Notes: generated by a model from the letters alone, not told the origin. DNA of 64,000 bases from Siphonodentalium dalli (GCA_032622095.1 CP136065.1:205138151-205202150), one strand, 5' to 3'; positions 1-13,309 are shown, counted from the first letter of the stretch. Numbers and translations: made by a program.

Positions 1-366
1 TAATAATATGTTATATCACAAACTGTAGATGATTATTGTATGTTATAACTAATAAGTAGCTATCACTTCTGATATGGAAACTATATAATAGTTTATTAAG
101 CAGCCAATTAATTTTTGTTAAAAAGAACTTGTTTGTTCTAAGTTCTATCACATACTATTTCCATAGCCAATGCTAATAGACTATACATAACATGCTATAG
201 CATGTGAGAAGTATAATATAGGTAATAGACAATACATAACATACTAAAGTCTGTGAGAAGCATATATAGCCAATGGCAATAGACTATACATATATATATA
301 TATATACTATAACTGTGAGCATAACCGACGCATGTCTTCTGTTTTCAAGTGAATATATATCAGTAA

Positions 367-1165
367 GGGTGGATACACACATGCATGTAATCTCTGTAAT
401 TATCGTGTTTTTGGCGTTTACATGGATCATACAGACAATGTAATATGTGTCCACTGACAACCCAATCATTGCCGACGTGTTGACCGCACTGAGTTCAAGT
501 TCCTATTAAGTCGGAATGTAGAGATGACAATATCTTGGACCGAGTCGACAGGCCTCTTAAAATAATTGTTCGTGTGATAACCCATATGGTGGACGTTTTA
601 ATTAAATAATTACCAGTCCTCTCTTGATATTTATAGCAGTGGTGGATCAGGATTTTCCCCAACGCAGGGGCTATATATATATGATCCCCGACTTGGGACT
701 ATATCCCGAAAGATACCAGGCGGTGGCGGCTAACTCTGAGCTATTTAAATAAAACATAGTATATCGTACTTTCTTGCCCAGATTATTCCGACCGATACAT
801 TCAACTAAATCCTTTAGCGATTTGAAGCTTTCGAGACCCCACGCCAAAAAAGAATCATGGTCGAAAATGTTCTATATCAAGCAGTATATGCCAGACGTGT
901 CGCTTCTTGTGTTCTTGCATTAATAAAATGCCAGATATCACACAGACTTGACAAATTTCCGCATCCGTAAGAAAAGACATGTTTTGGACTGGACTTAAAT
1001 GTCCTGATAGCAGACAGTTTGACTTCGCGTATCACTACTCACTTGTCTGGCCTGTTAACAATGAACCGCTCGCGCGCATGTGATTAATGTTATCAATGAT
1101 TGGTGTGGCCATGTCAATTACATGTAATTTACATACAGAAATTACATGCATGTGTGTATCCACCC
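367..1165. mobile_element. PIF/Harbinger-like non-autonomous element, TAA target site
   Basis: Inverted ends beginning GGGTGGATACACACATGCAT lie at 367 and, inverted, at 1165; they extend over about 30 bp. TAA flanks both sides (364-366, 1166-1168). Three-base TWA duplications and a GGG-type TIR are typical of PIF/Harbinger elements. There is no transposase. A longer copy with the same ends and scattered internal similarity is at 15866-17590. Confidence 0.75.
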
Positions 1166-1481
1166 TAAACTAGAAAGCTGAATGGTGACCACTGTATACA
1201 CGTACTTCTATATCCGTAAGCATGAAATGTGATCTATCTACGTATATAAATATTCCACATGGCTTTATCGTGTCCTTTGTGCTCACATAGCACGCATGTT
1301 GTGTAATTTTCCAGCAATAGCCTGTCTCATGAATTATAGAGCGAGATTCTGAGCAAAAACCCTGGTAATGTTGACATGTATTTCATAAATAATTAAGTTA
1401 ATTTACAGCAAATTTACAGCTCTCATATTGGATTGACGTTCAAATAAAATCGGATCGCACTATGAAGTCAGGATGTATTAA

Positions 1482-1922
1482 CCCTTTACCCAACAAAACG
1501 GCCTAAAACGCCCAAATAAAGCTTCAACAGCCTAAAATATCTTCGGTCTGTCTCAATAACACCATACAAATATGGATATCATTGGAACCGGTTCATTGAC
1601 CACATTGTGATGGTTACAGTTATGCCCTGTGCCAATGCATTCTCCTATATATGCGAGTCGACCATAGGTCGCCTCGCATATATAAGAGAATGCATTGGCC
1701 TAAACACTTTTTACCATTTGTTCTTACATTCTTTAACAATTTTATAATTTTTTCTTACATTTTTTAACAATTATTATAATTCTTTTCTGCATTCTTTGAC
1801 AATTTTATCATTTTTAATATGTGTTAAGCCAATGCACTCTCTTATATATGCGAGGCGACCTATGGTCGACTCGCATATATAAGAGAATGCATTGGCACAG
1901 GGCCGTTCTGTTGGGTAAAGGC
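1482..1922. mobile_element. TTAA-flanked (piggyBac-like) MITE family P1, copy 1
   Basis: The ends CCCTTTACCCAACA and inverted TGTTGGGTAAAGG are bounded by TTAA at 1478-1481 and 1923-1926. Inside are two long hairpins built on GCATTCTCTTATATATGCGA and its inverse around GTCGACCATAGGTCG. TTAA duplications and CCC starts fit piggyBac-related MITEs. Other copies are at 23343-23778, 51559-51950, 52744-53191 and 57556-57947. Confidence 0.8.
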
Positions 1923-2552
1923 TTAAAGGGGACGTTCGGGTTGAAAGTCAAAGTAAATAGTGTGCGCTGTTGGAAAGATCATTAGAAAAGCCATATTATA
2001 AGCCATATTCTTCTTCATAAAGACAAGTCATTGACTGATTGACTGACCATTATGCAGTACAATATACTTTCATGTTTAATTATGGATGTATAATAATATG
2101 AGAATTCAAATTGGTTTTATTGTAGTATGGTGACACAAGTACAAGGTGTCGTCAGGATTTCCCCGACACGGGGGCTGCCATCCCCGACAGGGGTGCGGGG
2201 TATATGATCCCAGGGCATACCGTATACCGACCATGGTTGGGAAACATTTAGAAATATAGGACCAAAAGTGGCAAAATCCTTTATATTGTCACATTTAACA
2301 TGTTAAAAACGAAAGTTTATATATGTTGACCAAGTAGGTAACAACGATGATCGATATATTATACCACTTTGTGAGTTGGGCAATAGTGTTTATAGAAATT
2401 AAAGGTGCGGCTCATGTTTGAACATGTGGCTTCACGTTTGTACTCTGAAATGTCACATGTCTGTTGTTGCCAGAAACATCAACATTAGTGGTGTGGGTTC
2501 CTGTGATCAGGCTAAGTATAAAACGTACGACATCGCATTATAATCAACTATT

Positions 2553-3120
2553 AACACTAGATCATGCCATGAATCTCTACTCTGGCTAACGCCCGTAGAG
2601 ATCATATTCCACCAGTACAAAACCTTGGAACTTTTTGAAGTTTTGACAGGGAACCTTATAAAGTCGAAAAAATAACACAGGGAATATATTTCTTAGTTAT
2701 GATCTGTTATTTAATCATGTACTTCACTGTATAGGTGAAGCTTCCAACTCGAAATTTCACGATTTAAATTACTTTGTGAGCGATTTTGCTTTGCGTCGCT
2801 TGGATACCATTGTGGAATTTCTCATGGATAATTAATTCAATGTTTATTGCGATAGCGGCTCACAAAAGTCATAGAAAAAATGCAATTTTGAGTTGGGACC
2901 TTCACCTATACAGTGAAGTACATTATTAAGGAACAGATATTAACTAAGATATATATTCCCCGAGTTATTATTTTTTTTACTTTATAAGGTTCCCTGTCAA
3001 AACTTCAAAAAGTTCCCAGGTTTTGTACTGGTTGAATATGATCTCTACGGGCGATAGCCAGAGTAGATATCCATGGCATGGTCTACTATTATTACTAGAT
3101 GCACTAGCTGGTTCTAACGT
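2553..3120. repeat. Foldback repeat, LINE-like inverted dimer family, copy 1
   Basis: The left arm (CATGCCATGAATCTCTACTC at 2566, then GTAGAGATCATATTCCACCA, then a CTTTTTGAAGTTTTGACAGG block) recurs in reverse order and orientation at about 2935-3105. The outer arms translated inward give a recurring peptide (SPVEIIF.QYKTWELFEVL) that looks like the end of a LINE ORF, so the unit may be two LINE 3' ends head to head. Related copies lie at 4595-5100, 5895-6245, 14365-14530, 15640-15790, 19655-20165 and 22795-22861. Confidence 0.65.
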
Positions 3121-3169
3121 GGGAGGAGTATGACCCAAAAACACATGAATAATTTGCTCCGTGTTCATG

Positions 3170-3553
3170 TTATCTAGTACATGATAAAATGAAATTCCGA
3201 ATACATTTTGATATCATACCATAGGTCGTTTCGTATATAGATATGAGAAATCTGCATGATTCCACAAGATGCTCCGCTAGATCTGATATGACCACGTCAC
3301 ATTTATTGTATTGAGTAAGTCTATTATTTGATGAACATATAAGTTTCAAAACAAGCACATATTTATGTTCAAAGTTTATCGCGTGGATTCTTATGACAGA
3401 TGCGCCATAGATTAGAGAGAACAGGCGCTGGATGGATCGCAAAAAAACGCGAAAATTCGGTGTCCGGTGATACTCTATTATCCCAGTCGCGTTGATTGGA
3501 TACTGCTGAAACCTAAATAAGTTCTTTCCACACAGTAAGACCAGACAATGCAT
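3170..3553 (-). mobile_element. Possible LINE ORF2 C-terminal fragment, degenerate
   Basis: A 127-codon open stretch on the minus strand contains NNRLTQYNKCDVVISDLAEH and LVESCRFL. The spacing resembles the C-terminal cysteine/histidine tail of LINE ORF2 proteins, but the first cysteine pair is incomplete. It adjoins the inverted repeat at 2553-3120. The assignment is weak. Confidence 0.3.
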
Positions 3554-4594
3554 CCATTACACGACATATGAATACTTCTTTCACTCTCTTATATAAGGAG
3601 AAACATGACATAATGCACATTCTACGTCCAATGTAAGCACGCAGTGGTGGCATTCCTATATATGAAACCCATTGCTATATCAGTTCTGGTTCTTGTATGA
3701 AAACATTGGATGTGCTTCAATCACATCCTATATTGTCTCAAGGCGATTATAGAATTTAGACCGGCGAGTATATCTGAACCGTACAACCCTTTGGGTAAAA
3801 CTATTGATTCATACATTTTCTCGATACGGGCGGCGTTTGTGGTGGGTATGCTGTTAAAATATTCACCTCCGTCAAAAACCGCCATAAATAGAAAGAATAG
3901 TAAAATATATAGACACCTTGTTCTTATACCAATCAGAAATATGGCATAAACAGTAAGTTATTGTCAAATGTTTTCCTTTGTTGTATAAACAAAAGCAAAA
4001 GACGTTACAGAACCTGGCTTGTGTTTAGATCCGGATATGGTAAACATAAAGAGCGTTATTTGTTACTGTTTCCTGATATGGATATAATAAAGAGCGTTTA
4101 TATCATGTGTGTGTGATTAACCAATAGAACTGAGCTGTGTTATGTAAACAGAAGCAAAACTTCTGTAACACGAGCAGGCTCTTGTACACCATCGTACGTC
4201 TTGACAACAATATACTATTTACGCGCTGATTAATGTTTGGCATATGAACAAAACTATATATATTTTAATATTCCTTCTGTTGATGGCGATTTGAACAAAT
4301 ATGAATATTTCTGCAACGAACGCCGCCCGTGCCTTTAATATGTGTCAAATCCCATGAATACACACCGCAATTGGACAGCATAATGATTTGATTTTTATCA
4401 ACAATGGATTCTACGAAAGAGCTCATCAAACGGGACTTATTCAGAGGTATCCCCAAATGTGTCACTTCATCTGTTTCCATTATTTGGCGCTTTCCAATGT
4501 ACTAAGATCGTTTCACTTTAGGGGCTTCATTGTCGGTTTCAATAAAGACGAAACAGACAATGAAGCCGCTAAATCTCTATCGCATTACATCAAC

Positions 4595-5100
4595 TACCAA
4601 CTATTAACACTAGATCATGCTATGAATCCCTGTACTATTAGCCACGCACGAAGAGATTATATCCCACCAGTACAAATTACAAAACCTTCGAACTTTTTGA
4701 AGTTTTGACAGGGAACCTTATAAAGTCTAAACAATAACACAGGGAATATATTTCTTAGTTATGATTTGTTATTTAATAATGTACTTCACTGTATATAGGT
4801 GACGGTTCCAACTCGAAATTTCACAATTTAAGTGACTCTTTGAGCGATTTTGCTTTGCGTCGCTTACAATTATGGAATTTATCATGGGTAATTAATTCAA
4901 TGTTTATTACGATATCGGCTCACAAAAGTCATATTATTAAGGAACAGATATTAACTAAGAAATATTTTCCCCGAGTTATTTTTTCGACTTTATAAGGTTC
5001 TCTGTCAAAACCAAAAATGTTTCCAGTTTTGTACTGGTGGAATATGATCTCTACGGTCGTTAGCCAGAGTAGAAATTCATGGCATGGTCTACTATTAACA
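4595..5100. repeat. Foldback repeat, LINE-like inverted dimer family, copy 2
   Basis: Same family as 2553-3120, with the arm ATCATGCTATGAATCC on the left and its inverse near 5065-5090. Both sides carry CTATTAACACTAG, also present left of copy 1, so this word is probably part of a larger repeat and not a target duplication. Confidence 0.65.
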
Positions 5101-5444
5101 CTAGCTGCGCGTGGTAGCACACTCTTCCAGTTTATATATAAAGCACACAAATTAATGTTGTCACCGGGGACGAGTCGCGAGTAAACTTGCATTTTTATAT
5201 ATAGTATTTGATACCCCCGCCGGGGAATGTGTAATAGTCCTAAATCTAAAAAATCGTCGGCAGCAGCGCGGATCAGGGTGGTAAAACTGCAGAATTATTC
5301 GGGTATGCTCTCCGACGGATTTTGCATATTTCCCGAACAGGGGGGGGGGGGGTGTGCTACCCTCCCAGACTGAGGTTGTAGCCCCCCTGACCCCCTATCG
5401 CGCTATACCCCTACACAAGTGATTTTGATATTTCTGCATTTAAT

Positions 5445-5720
5445 TAGTGGCCCAGTAAAAGTCGACGACCAAATTATGGATGAAGATGGATAACTCTAAA
5501 ATCAAGTGGCTTTTTGTGTCAGATATTTGACAAACCGGCAAAATTTCGTTGAACAAAATGTTGATACATAACAGGATTTGGGCAATTTTATACTATAGTT
5601 GACTGTGGTTAGCATTATTTTTGGGCAGTTAATCGATTCTGATAACTGAATCGGCATTTCAAAAAATTTGTTGTTGGAATCTGATGATATGGGGACCATC
5701 GAATCGGATTGAGTACGTTT
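5445..5720. repeat. MITE family P6, partial copy
   Basis: Carries the right two thirds of the family (GATAACTCTAAAATCAAGTG ... TCGGATTGAGTACGTTTAA). It shows the uninterrupted sequence across the site where the LINE at 14837 was inserted in another copy. A further left-part copy is at 7120-7390. Confidence 0.6.
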
Positions 5721-5894
5721 AATGGTAGAATCTCCATGTCACATTATATACAACATATTCTATATTATATTTCATTTGAATGAGGAAGCTCCAACAGTGT
5801 ATTATAAACGTATCCGATCGAATGAACTGTGAATACGTCGTTTTATCGAAGTACCGATGTGTTTTCTGTGTGGTTATTAGATCGAGCCAGGAAA

Positions 5895-6245
5895 CTCTAC
5901 CCTGGCTGACGTCCGTGGAGATTATATTCCACTAGTACAAAACCTTGGAACTTTTTGAGTTTTTACAGTGAACATTATACCGTCGAAAAATAACTCGGGG
6001 AATATATTTCTTAGTTATTATCTGTTCCTTAATAATGTACCTCACTGTAGGTGAAGGTTCCAACTCAAAATTGCATGTTTTGCTATGACTTTTGTGAGCA
6101 GATACCGCAATACACATTGAATTAAGTACCCATGAGAGAAATTCCATAATTGTAAGGTTCCCTGTCAAAACTTCCAAGGTTTTGTACTGGTCGAATATGC
6201 ATATCTACGTGAGTAGCTAAGAGTAGAGATTCATGGCATGATCTA
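5895..6245. repeat. Foldback repeat, LINE-like inverted dimer family, copy 3
   Basis: Shorter copy of the 2553-3120 family with a reduced centre. The left arm starts near TACCCTGGCTGACGTCCG and the right arm ends in GTAGAGATTCATGGCATGA at about 6242. Confidence 0.6.
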
Positions 6246-6533
6246 AGTGGTCATGTGCTTAATTTTGATATGGCCTGTACTGAGAGTCTATTATTTTCGA
6301 TGAAAGGGGAGTAACTCTATCTCCTAGTTTTGAATTTTGATGCATATTTGGGGTGAGTATTGGGGTGAAACTGAGAATCTCTATCACTTGGTGGAACTCC
6401 CAGGCCACAGCTTTCTGTATCCTGATGGAATATATATATATATATTTGATTTTATTTCATGCCATCATCTATTATAGTCAATAACACTGACTCTGTATAG
6501 AAATAATCGGGGACACAATCATTAAGTGGGCCT
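6244..6533. mobile_element. TTAA MITE family P4, copy a
   Basis: The right end ATTAAGTGGGCCT is followed by TTAA (6534-6537). The left end is degenerate (CTTAATTTTGA near 6258). Better-preserved left ends are at 29322 and 32480. Confidence 0.5.
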
Positions 6534-8107
6534 TTAATGGGTAAGGCTAGGGGTTGTAACGGTTCATGTGCAAGTTATGCAACACAAGTGAAGACAATCC
6601 CAGACCAGACTATCAGCACAAGACATTCTTGCTACATTATAAAGGACTCTTTCCCTATATTCCCACCGTTCACACGTGACCGGCTTCAACGTTATCAAAA
6701 ATCTCCACATGGAATCGGAACATAAAATACAACTCGATACTTGGCGTATGATTGTCCATAGGGAAAAGTGTAAATTAATGGATATTTACATAGAATTAAT
6801 TTCCTTAATAACCAATTTGTGACAATTTATTTGTTGGCGGCTCGTCCTCTGTCTGTGATAACGTATCGTCTGCGAGCGTTTGTGTGTGATTTGGAATATA
6901 AACCATTTTCACTTTAATAATTCTGACAACGTCATGTCAACATTGTCATGATTTGTTGTGGAAATATTCCTTTGGTTTGTCACGTCTCGCTTAACAGGAA
7001 CTCAGCCTGCAGTCAATATACTAGAATATCCTCGTTGCTAGTATGGCACTGTCATGTATCACAGTCTATGTTCATTCACTGGCAAATTAGCATGGTAATA
7101 TTTGGAGGGGGGTTAACGCTCGTAAATTACCATTTCCTTGGCTTCGGGGGTAACAAATATTTGTTTCGAATTGTGGAACACACCCATCAAAGTTCAGAGT
7201 GATCCCATATCGATTTGTTAATTCTAATAATTTTCGCCACCGATACTTCATAGTGGCCCAGCAGAAAGTCGACGAGAAGACGGTCTTGGAACAAATTGCG
7301 GATGATGGATAACTCTAAAATCAAGTAGCTATTTTGTGTCAGATATTTGACAAACCGGCAAAAAATATCGTTGAACAATTAAAATTGTAATTCCAAAGGT
7401 GGACAATGCAGCTTAAGGGGAATGGGGAATTCCATCCAAATCTTCGCAGCAAAAGTTATATATGAAGCAGATGTCTGGAAGTAAATCAGCCATATCATTA
7501 AACAGACATTTATCTGGCGACTGGGTTTGGTAAATTGCGAACTTTTGCTATAAATTTATTTTGGAGAATTTTGTTCTGGAATTACAACATGAACTTGATC
7601 TAGTTTAGAAAAATCAATATAAAATTCATGAATAAATACACCAACTCATGCGTATCTATACCACACAAAATAACTCCCATAATTATTTGCAACTCTGTAA
7701 CTTTTGCTGCGGAGATTTGCATGAAAATACCCATTGGTATCATAATTGGTCACTTGAACTCCTCCTAAAATTGTTTCCGTCGTTAGCCTTCATAGCTCTA
7801 ACCACAAATACAAAATCGATGGTAGACCCTATTTATGGGGCAACGGAGGGTGTGTTTCCCCCTAATCGAAGGTAGGCAATATACATGACCCGACGATGAG
7901 GGTGTTAAAATACCCCGCTAAGGCCTAAGTCCAGTTTATTTCTCACTAATATGGTGATCATTTGAACACATTTTCTGAAGTAATGTCCATAACTTCGACA
8001 TATCAAGATGTCTGAGACTGAATTACATCAAAATTTGTAATTTTGGCTAAGAAATAATCAAAATTTGAACAATTTTATGCTATAAAAGATATATAACAGC
8101 CTTGTTG

Positions 8108-9137
8108 ATGATACGATACGATACGATTTTATTAGCTAAAGTTATCATGAATATTGTGATGTTGAAGCTATATAATACAGAATATGGTAATACATACAAT
8201 ACGTGACGCATGCGCGAGTTGTGGGATGGGTGGGAATAGCTATGTACTTTCAGTGGGAATTGTGGCGTGGTGTACCGTGTTATGGTGGTTCTAATGAGGT
8301 TTCCTTTAGCAGAATTGGCGAAATCTAGAGTAAAGCCGCATGAAAATTACTAGGGTGGGTGTTGTATCATAGGGGTGGCGTGAGGGATTGTGGTTCCAAT
8401 GAAGTTTCATTTTGAAATCAGGGGCAAAATCTAGAGTGGTACCACATGAGAAGTGGTGTATCCATAGGGAGGGGTTGGGGGTATATAGTATGCCCATATT
8501 GTAGGATTGTTCAGCTTGGCCCATAGTTAAGCCCCAGGGTGTTCCTGGCAAAATTTGAGGGCTTTTTGGATAAAGAGAGTCAAATGGGCCAATATTCTAC
8601 CTTTCTTAGTGTTGAAAAGTGCGTTTAGTTTCATCGTGTTTGGCCTGATATAGTAGTATGGTTCGATGTGTCTCTTCCTGATATCATTCAATTTTTGACA
8701 TTAAAGGATAATGTGGAATTCGTCTCCTATTTCCAGGTTACATAGCTTGCATTTACGGTCGGTATACTCTGTGTTTGTCCAGGAACCCGTTTCAATTGGT
8801 AAATGATGATTTCTCGTTTTAAATTTCACTAATCGTGAGACGATGCATTGATTCCTGGATAAGATGTACGGTTCTTTCCCAAAGTTAGTTTTTACTATTC
8901 TGTAGAATCCGTATTTGCTGGACCCCTCCATTCTTGAATAAATAATTATGTCGTGTATTCTTTCTGTTATTGCTCTATTGAATTTATTTGTTTCGGGGGC
9001 CCACTGGTTGATCCAAAATGACGACCGTCCCAATTCGTTCAAGACTCGTTGTTTAAGACTAGAAATAAAACAACGATTAGGAATGTGTCAACTTACATAA
9101 AAAAAAGTCCAGGATATTTTCGGCAAGTCCATTCTAG
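8108..9137 (-). mobile_element. LINE (non-LTR retrotransposon) 3' fragment with TCGTA-type tail
   Basis: The minus strand at 9042-8701 encodes the zinc-knuckle-like C-terminal tail of LINE ORF2 proteins: HHLPIETGSWTNTEYTDRKC, then KLCNLEIGDEFHI, that is C-x2-C...E/D-x-H, followed by an early stop. Downstream, AATAAAA (8128-8133) is followed by a TCGTA pentamer repeat (about 8127-8110), a typical 3' tail of such elements. The upstream reverse transcriptase is missing. The hAT element at 9146 lies just 5' of it. Confidence 0.7.
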
Positions 9138-9145
9138 GTTATAAC

Positions 9146-9728
9146 CAGGGATGGGGTAATGGTAATGCGTCAGGCCATGCGCACGGGTGTAGATATCAAA
9201 CAATATGTGATCCTCCGTAGGATAGGGTATCATATAATATGTGATCCTCGTCGCAGGAGTCACTCGTGGCTCAATGAAGGCAGGATCAATATCAAAATGA
9301 GAGGATATGGTGATCCCATGAAAAGGGGATCACCATATCCTCTCATTTTGATATGTGATCCTAAAATAAGAAAATATTTTTATTAACTAAATAACGGAGA
9401 TATTTGAAGAAGTGTTTTTGACGAAATAACGGAAATATTTGAAGAAGTGTTTTAAAGAAGCCACAGTGATTGTTTTGATTGTCCTCTAATGAAGTCATAT
9501 CACTACCTTTGATATCCAATAAAGTTCATAAAAAAATCGTTTTATTTACTCAACAAGTCGATCATCAAATGTAATGTAATGGGAATGCATTACTTTCAAA
9601 GTAGAATGCATTACTTTCAAAGTAATGGTAATGCGTTACATTGAGTTTTCCATGTAATGGTAATGGTAATGCAAAAAATGTCAGGTAATGGAAATGCATT
9701 ACTTTGCAATGTAATGGACCCATCCCTG
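9146..9728. mobile_element. hAT-like non-autonomous element with perfect 8-bp TSD
   Basis: Terminal repeats CAGGGATGGG and CCCATCCCTG are flanked by identical GTTATAAC at 9138-9145 and 9729-9736. An 8-bp duplication with a CAGGG end is the hAT signature. Inside are a perfect 29-bp-arm hairpin (9289-9317 with 9325-9354) and many copies of GTAATGGTAATGC. No transposase is present in its 583 bp. Confidence 0.9.
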
Positions 9729-10362
9729 GTTATAACACTGATATTCCATGTACTCACCCCTATTTATACATCCCTGACCATAAATTCTCCGCCTACTTTA
9801 CCTGAAATCATCACCCGAATGGAAACTTACCAAATATCTAACCACTCATGTATTCCTCGTGTGAAATTTATTGTTATTATATGTCATAATTGAATATCTT
9901 GATATATTTTGTTTGTAATATCTACATATCGATTAACAGAATACATTGAATTGAATGGAATTGAATCCTGAATACCGGTTAAGTTAAAATGGGCATAAAA
10001 ATCCAGAGTACAAGTTAACGGAGGGGTGTGAGTACTGCGTACCACTTTCAAATCACCCGAATCGCGCGTACGTATCGGGATTCGGGGTGGGGGTGGGGCT
10101 TTGGGGTAATCCCCAATACATAATTCCTAAATGTATAACTAAAACGTGCAGTAGATACCGATCTTCCTTCAGTTTACCCACTCATAATTTCGAAATACCT
10201 GTATACGTCCGGCAGCGTCCGGTGTTTTATTGTTTGCGTGCCAATGACAATGCAAATCGCTCGACCCAAAATAATCTCAGGCCATCCGATCCTCTATTCA
10301 TGGCGTTTATGACCGACCCATAATTTCATATTAGGAATTCAGACACAAAGCCCCGTCGATAC

Positions 10363-10617
10363 CAAGTCTTGAAATAGTGTGCTTGTCATTTGCAGAATGA
10401 GGTCCACAGAGGGTGAATTTAGTGATACTACCCCGCATAGCGGGCTAGCATCACCAAATTCACCATCTGGGGACCCCATTCTGCTTACAACTCAGCAGAA
10501 TGAGGTTCCCAGAGGGGTGAATTTGGTGATGCTAGCCCGCTATGCGGGGTAGCATCACTAAATTCACCCTCTGGGGACCTCATTCTGCAAATGACAGGCA
10601 CACTATTTCAAGGCTTG
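10363..10617. mobile_element. hAT-like MITE family H1, double-hairpin copy
   Basis: Ends CAAGTCTTGAAATAG / inverse, flanked by GTCGATAC at 10355-10362 and 10618-10625. It consists of two back-to-back hairpins, each with arms around GAATGAGGTCC.CAGAGGGTG and a GCCCGCTATGCGGGG loop. Confidence 0.85.
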
Positions 10618-11689
10618 GTCGATACAGATAACACACCTCGTACCTGGATTCAATGAAATATAACATTGTGACCTATAACCACCCTGATAACATTGCGAAC
10701 ATTACTAATCATAATTCTAAATCGAGATTGGGTAATAATTATTATCAAACGCGAATGGCACCCATCATTTATTATCGATAACCTGTGCCAGTGATCAATC
10801 GGATTTATCAATCATCGATATTAATAAAGCGTTTCCTATGAAGTTCGCTTTAATTATTCATGCGTCAGTCGATTGTATCATTTGCACGCACCATTGGGTC
10901 ACTCCTTATCGGGGTGAAGTTCATACATTTATATATGAAGGTGTCACCCCCTACCCCCATGAATCCTGAATACCAGTTAATAGAGAGGGGGTACCCTGCG
11001 TATATATATACCGGTCCAGAAAATATAGAGTGACTTCGAGGTCGGCTGCAGCTGGTCACAGCCGGATTTGGGACCTCGAAGTTACAATGACCAGGATATG
11101 TGACGTCACGTTTCCACCAAATCCTGGTTGCGAGTCCCCGTACTACCGATCAAATCGAAAATGGCGGACAGAATAAACAAGAAAACCATAGTCAGAAATG
11201 GTAACGCCACCAAGATCGTATTGTTAGTCATAAATATAAATCATAATATAAAATATATTGGTTACATGAATGGACCGCCTCAGAATTCCGTTAAGACAAG
11301 TAATTCTTCAAATTATTACAATGAACTACGGCTTATAAATTACTGCAGGTTTCTCATTCGCCACACCAGAATGCTTCTAAATGCGGATCAAAGCTAAGAG
11401 TGCATGGCACATGCAGCCATTGTTCATAGACATTTTACAGATAGCGAGAATGATGCATGCTGGGAACGAAAGTATCCACAGCAAAGCCATGTGCTTACGG
11501 AGGCATGCGTTTATTATAGGGGATTTATGGTGGGCCTATAAAACTAATTATAACTTTGTTATCTGTCATAGTTTATGCGTGAAATTTTAAACATATATAC
11601 CATGGACATATACCCCTTCCAGAATGTTGAAAAACATTTTCAGTTGCTCATCGTATTTTTATAGACGAAATAGTCCGAAATTTCAGAAA

Positions 11690-12415
11690 ATTGCGCTAAC
11701 TGCTCAATGTTTTAATGTGTTACAAAACGTCTGATAAAAATAGTTCTATCGGGAATATTCACACCATTTTTTTTTCAGAGAACAAAGAGTAAACATAGTC
11801 CTATCGGGATATCGTAAAGGAGATTAATTAAAACCCTCAGACTGCCGAAACTGACGACATTAAATTCGCTTTTTCGTGTCCCACGGAAATGAAACGTGTC
11901 TGTCCATTGATCACGTTATTTATTTTACATAGTATTTTTTTTCTGTTGTATTTGAACACTTGTTGCACGTGCAGGCTGCACGATCATAATAACTTCAACC
12001 GATAAGCGCCGACTGATACCCGCGCAACAGTTTGTCTCAAATAAATTGTTATCAAAACGCAGGTTTATGGCCGCGGACATAAGCCGATTAAGTGTAATGT
12101 AATTTATCCATGAACTTGACTGAAAAATTGTGATTCTATCACCATTAGCCACGAAAATGGGACCTCTAAACAGGCAAGTTTGATTTTCGGGGGACACAAA
12201 CAAGCGAATTTATTGTCGGCAGTTTCGGCAGTCTGAGGGTTAATTAATCCCGAATTAAACGGAACTACTTTACGATAGTCCGATAGGACTATGTTTACTC
12301 TATGCATGTTCTCTGAAAAAATTGTGTGAATATTCCAGATAGAACTCTTTTTATCAGACGCTGTGTAACACCTTAAAACATTGAGCAGTTATAGCGCAAA
12401 CCGAAATGTGTTGTC
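11690..12415. mobile_element. Large foldback element, about 0.7 kb
   Basis: The left arm 11690-11890 (GCGCTAACTGCTCAATGTTT, CTGATAAAAATAGTTCTATC, CCTCAGACTGCCGAAACTG) returns inverted at 12190-12415. About 300 bp of unrelated sequence separates the arms. I did not find a convincing TSD, so its class is open. Confidence 0.7.
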
Positions 12416-13309
12416 TTGCAAGATATCCCACCGCTTTAGCTAAATTTACCTTCCTACAATATCCATAAAGAGGATCATATATTATATACCCACGGTTTTA
12501 ATTATAGAATGTAAAATATATTGGTTTCGCGAATGACCAACTCAGAATTCCGTTAAAATAACAATAACAACCAGCACCTATAACGAACCGTTTTACTGGA
12601 CTTGGCCTACTGGTCGCGTAGTTCCGACTTTTAAATAAACGGAATTTCCAACTCTATAAATAAATAAAAGCCCCACAATGCATTCGCCCTGTACAATCAC
12701 CCAGTGAATTATCGATCGACCATGCGATATCAAAAAACCAAAAGCTAGAAACACCACACTACGGTGGCGTAATGAAAAAGGCGGACAATGAGTGAATGAA
12801 TGAAAAAGTGAATGTGTAGTTGATACATGTAGATTGTTATCTTTGGGTTCATTTGGTTAGTTTTACTAAAACAAGTATCTATCTAATTTTATTAAACTAT
12901 TTTTGGAAAGGTTGAGTTTATAGTTAATTCGATGTTGTTTTTATATGCATAGGCCACGATGCCTAGGCCTCTGTAAAATAATGTTTATTGAGGCTCTTAA
13001 AGTATAAACTATACAGCACGGGGTCTGATCAACAGATAACCCTATATAGTTTATGAGACCAGGCCCTCAAATTCGATGATTAAATTACAGGAAATTCATG
13101 TTGTTTGTATGGGATACTGAAAGTGGCATTCGTTGCGGCTGCAGCCGCGGTCATAGTTGTTCGAGATTCCTCGGATATGGACATGCGCAGACTTATTTCC
13201 GATATAAGCTGTGACCGAAGCTGCAGCCGATCTCGAAGTCACTCATACAAGTCATAGTTATTTCACACTAATATGATAATTTTCACACATTTGCTGAAGT
13301 AGTGTCCAT

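Noticed and set aside
4595-5105. CTATTAACACTAG on both sides as a 13-bp target duplication
   Set aside because: The same word also precedes the copy at 2553, so it is likely part of a larger repeat.
5339-5352. G-run at 5339 (and similar runs at 16206 and 16750) as regulatory G-quadruplexes
   Set aside because: They are simple homopolymers in repeat DNA without spaced G-tracts or nearby genes.
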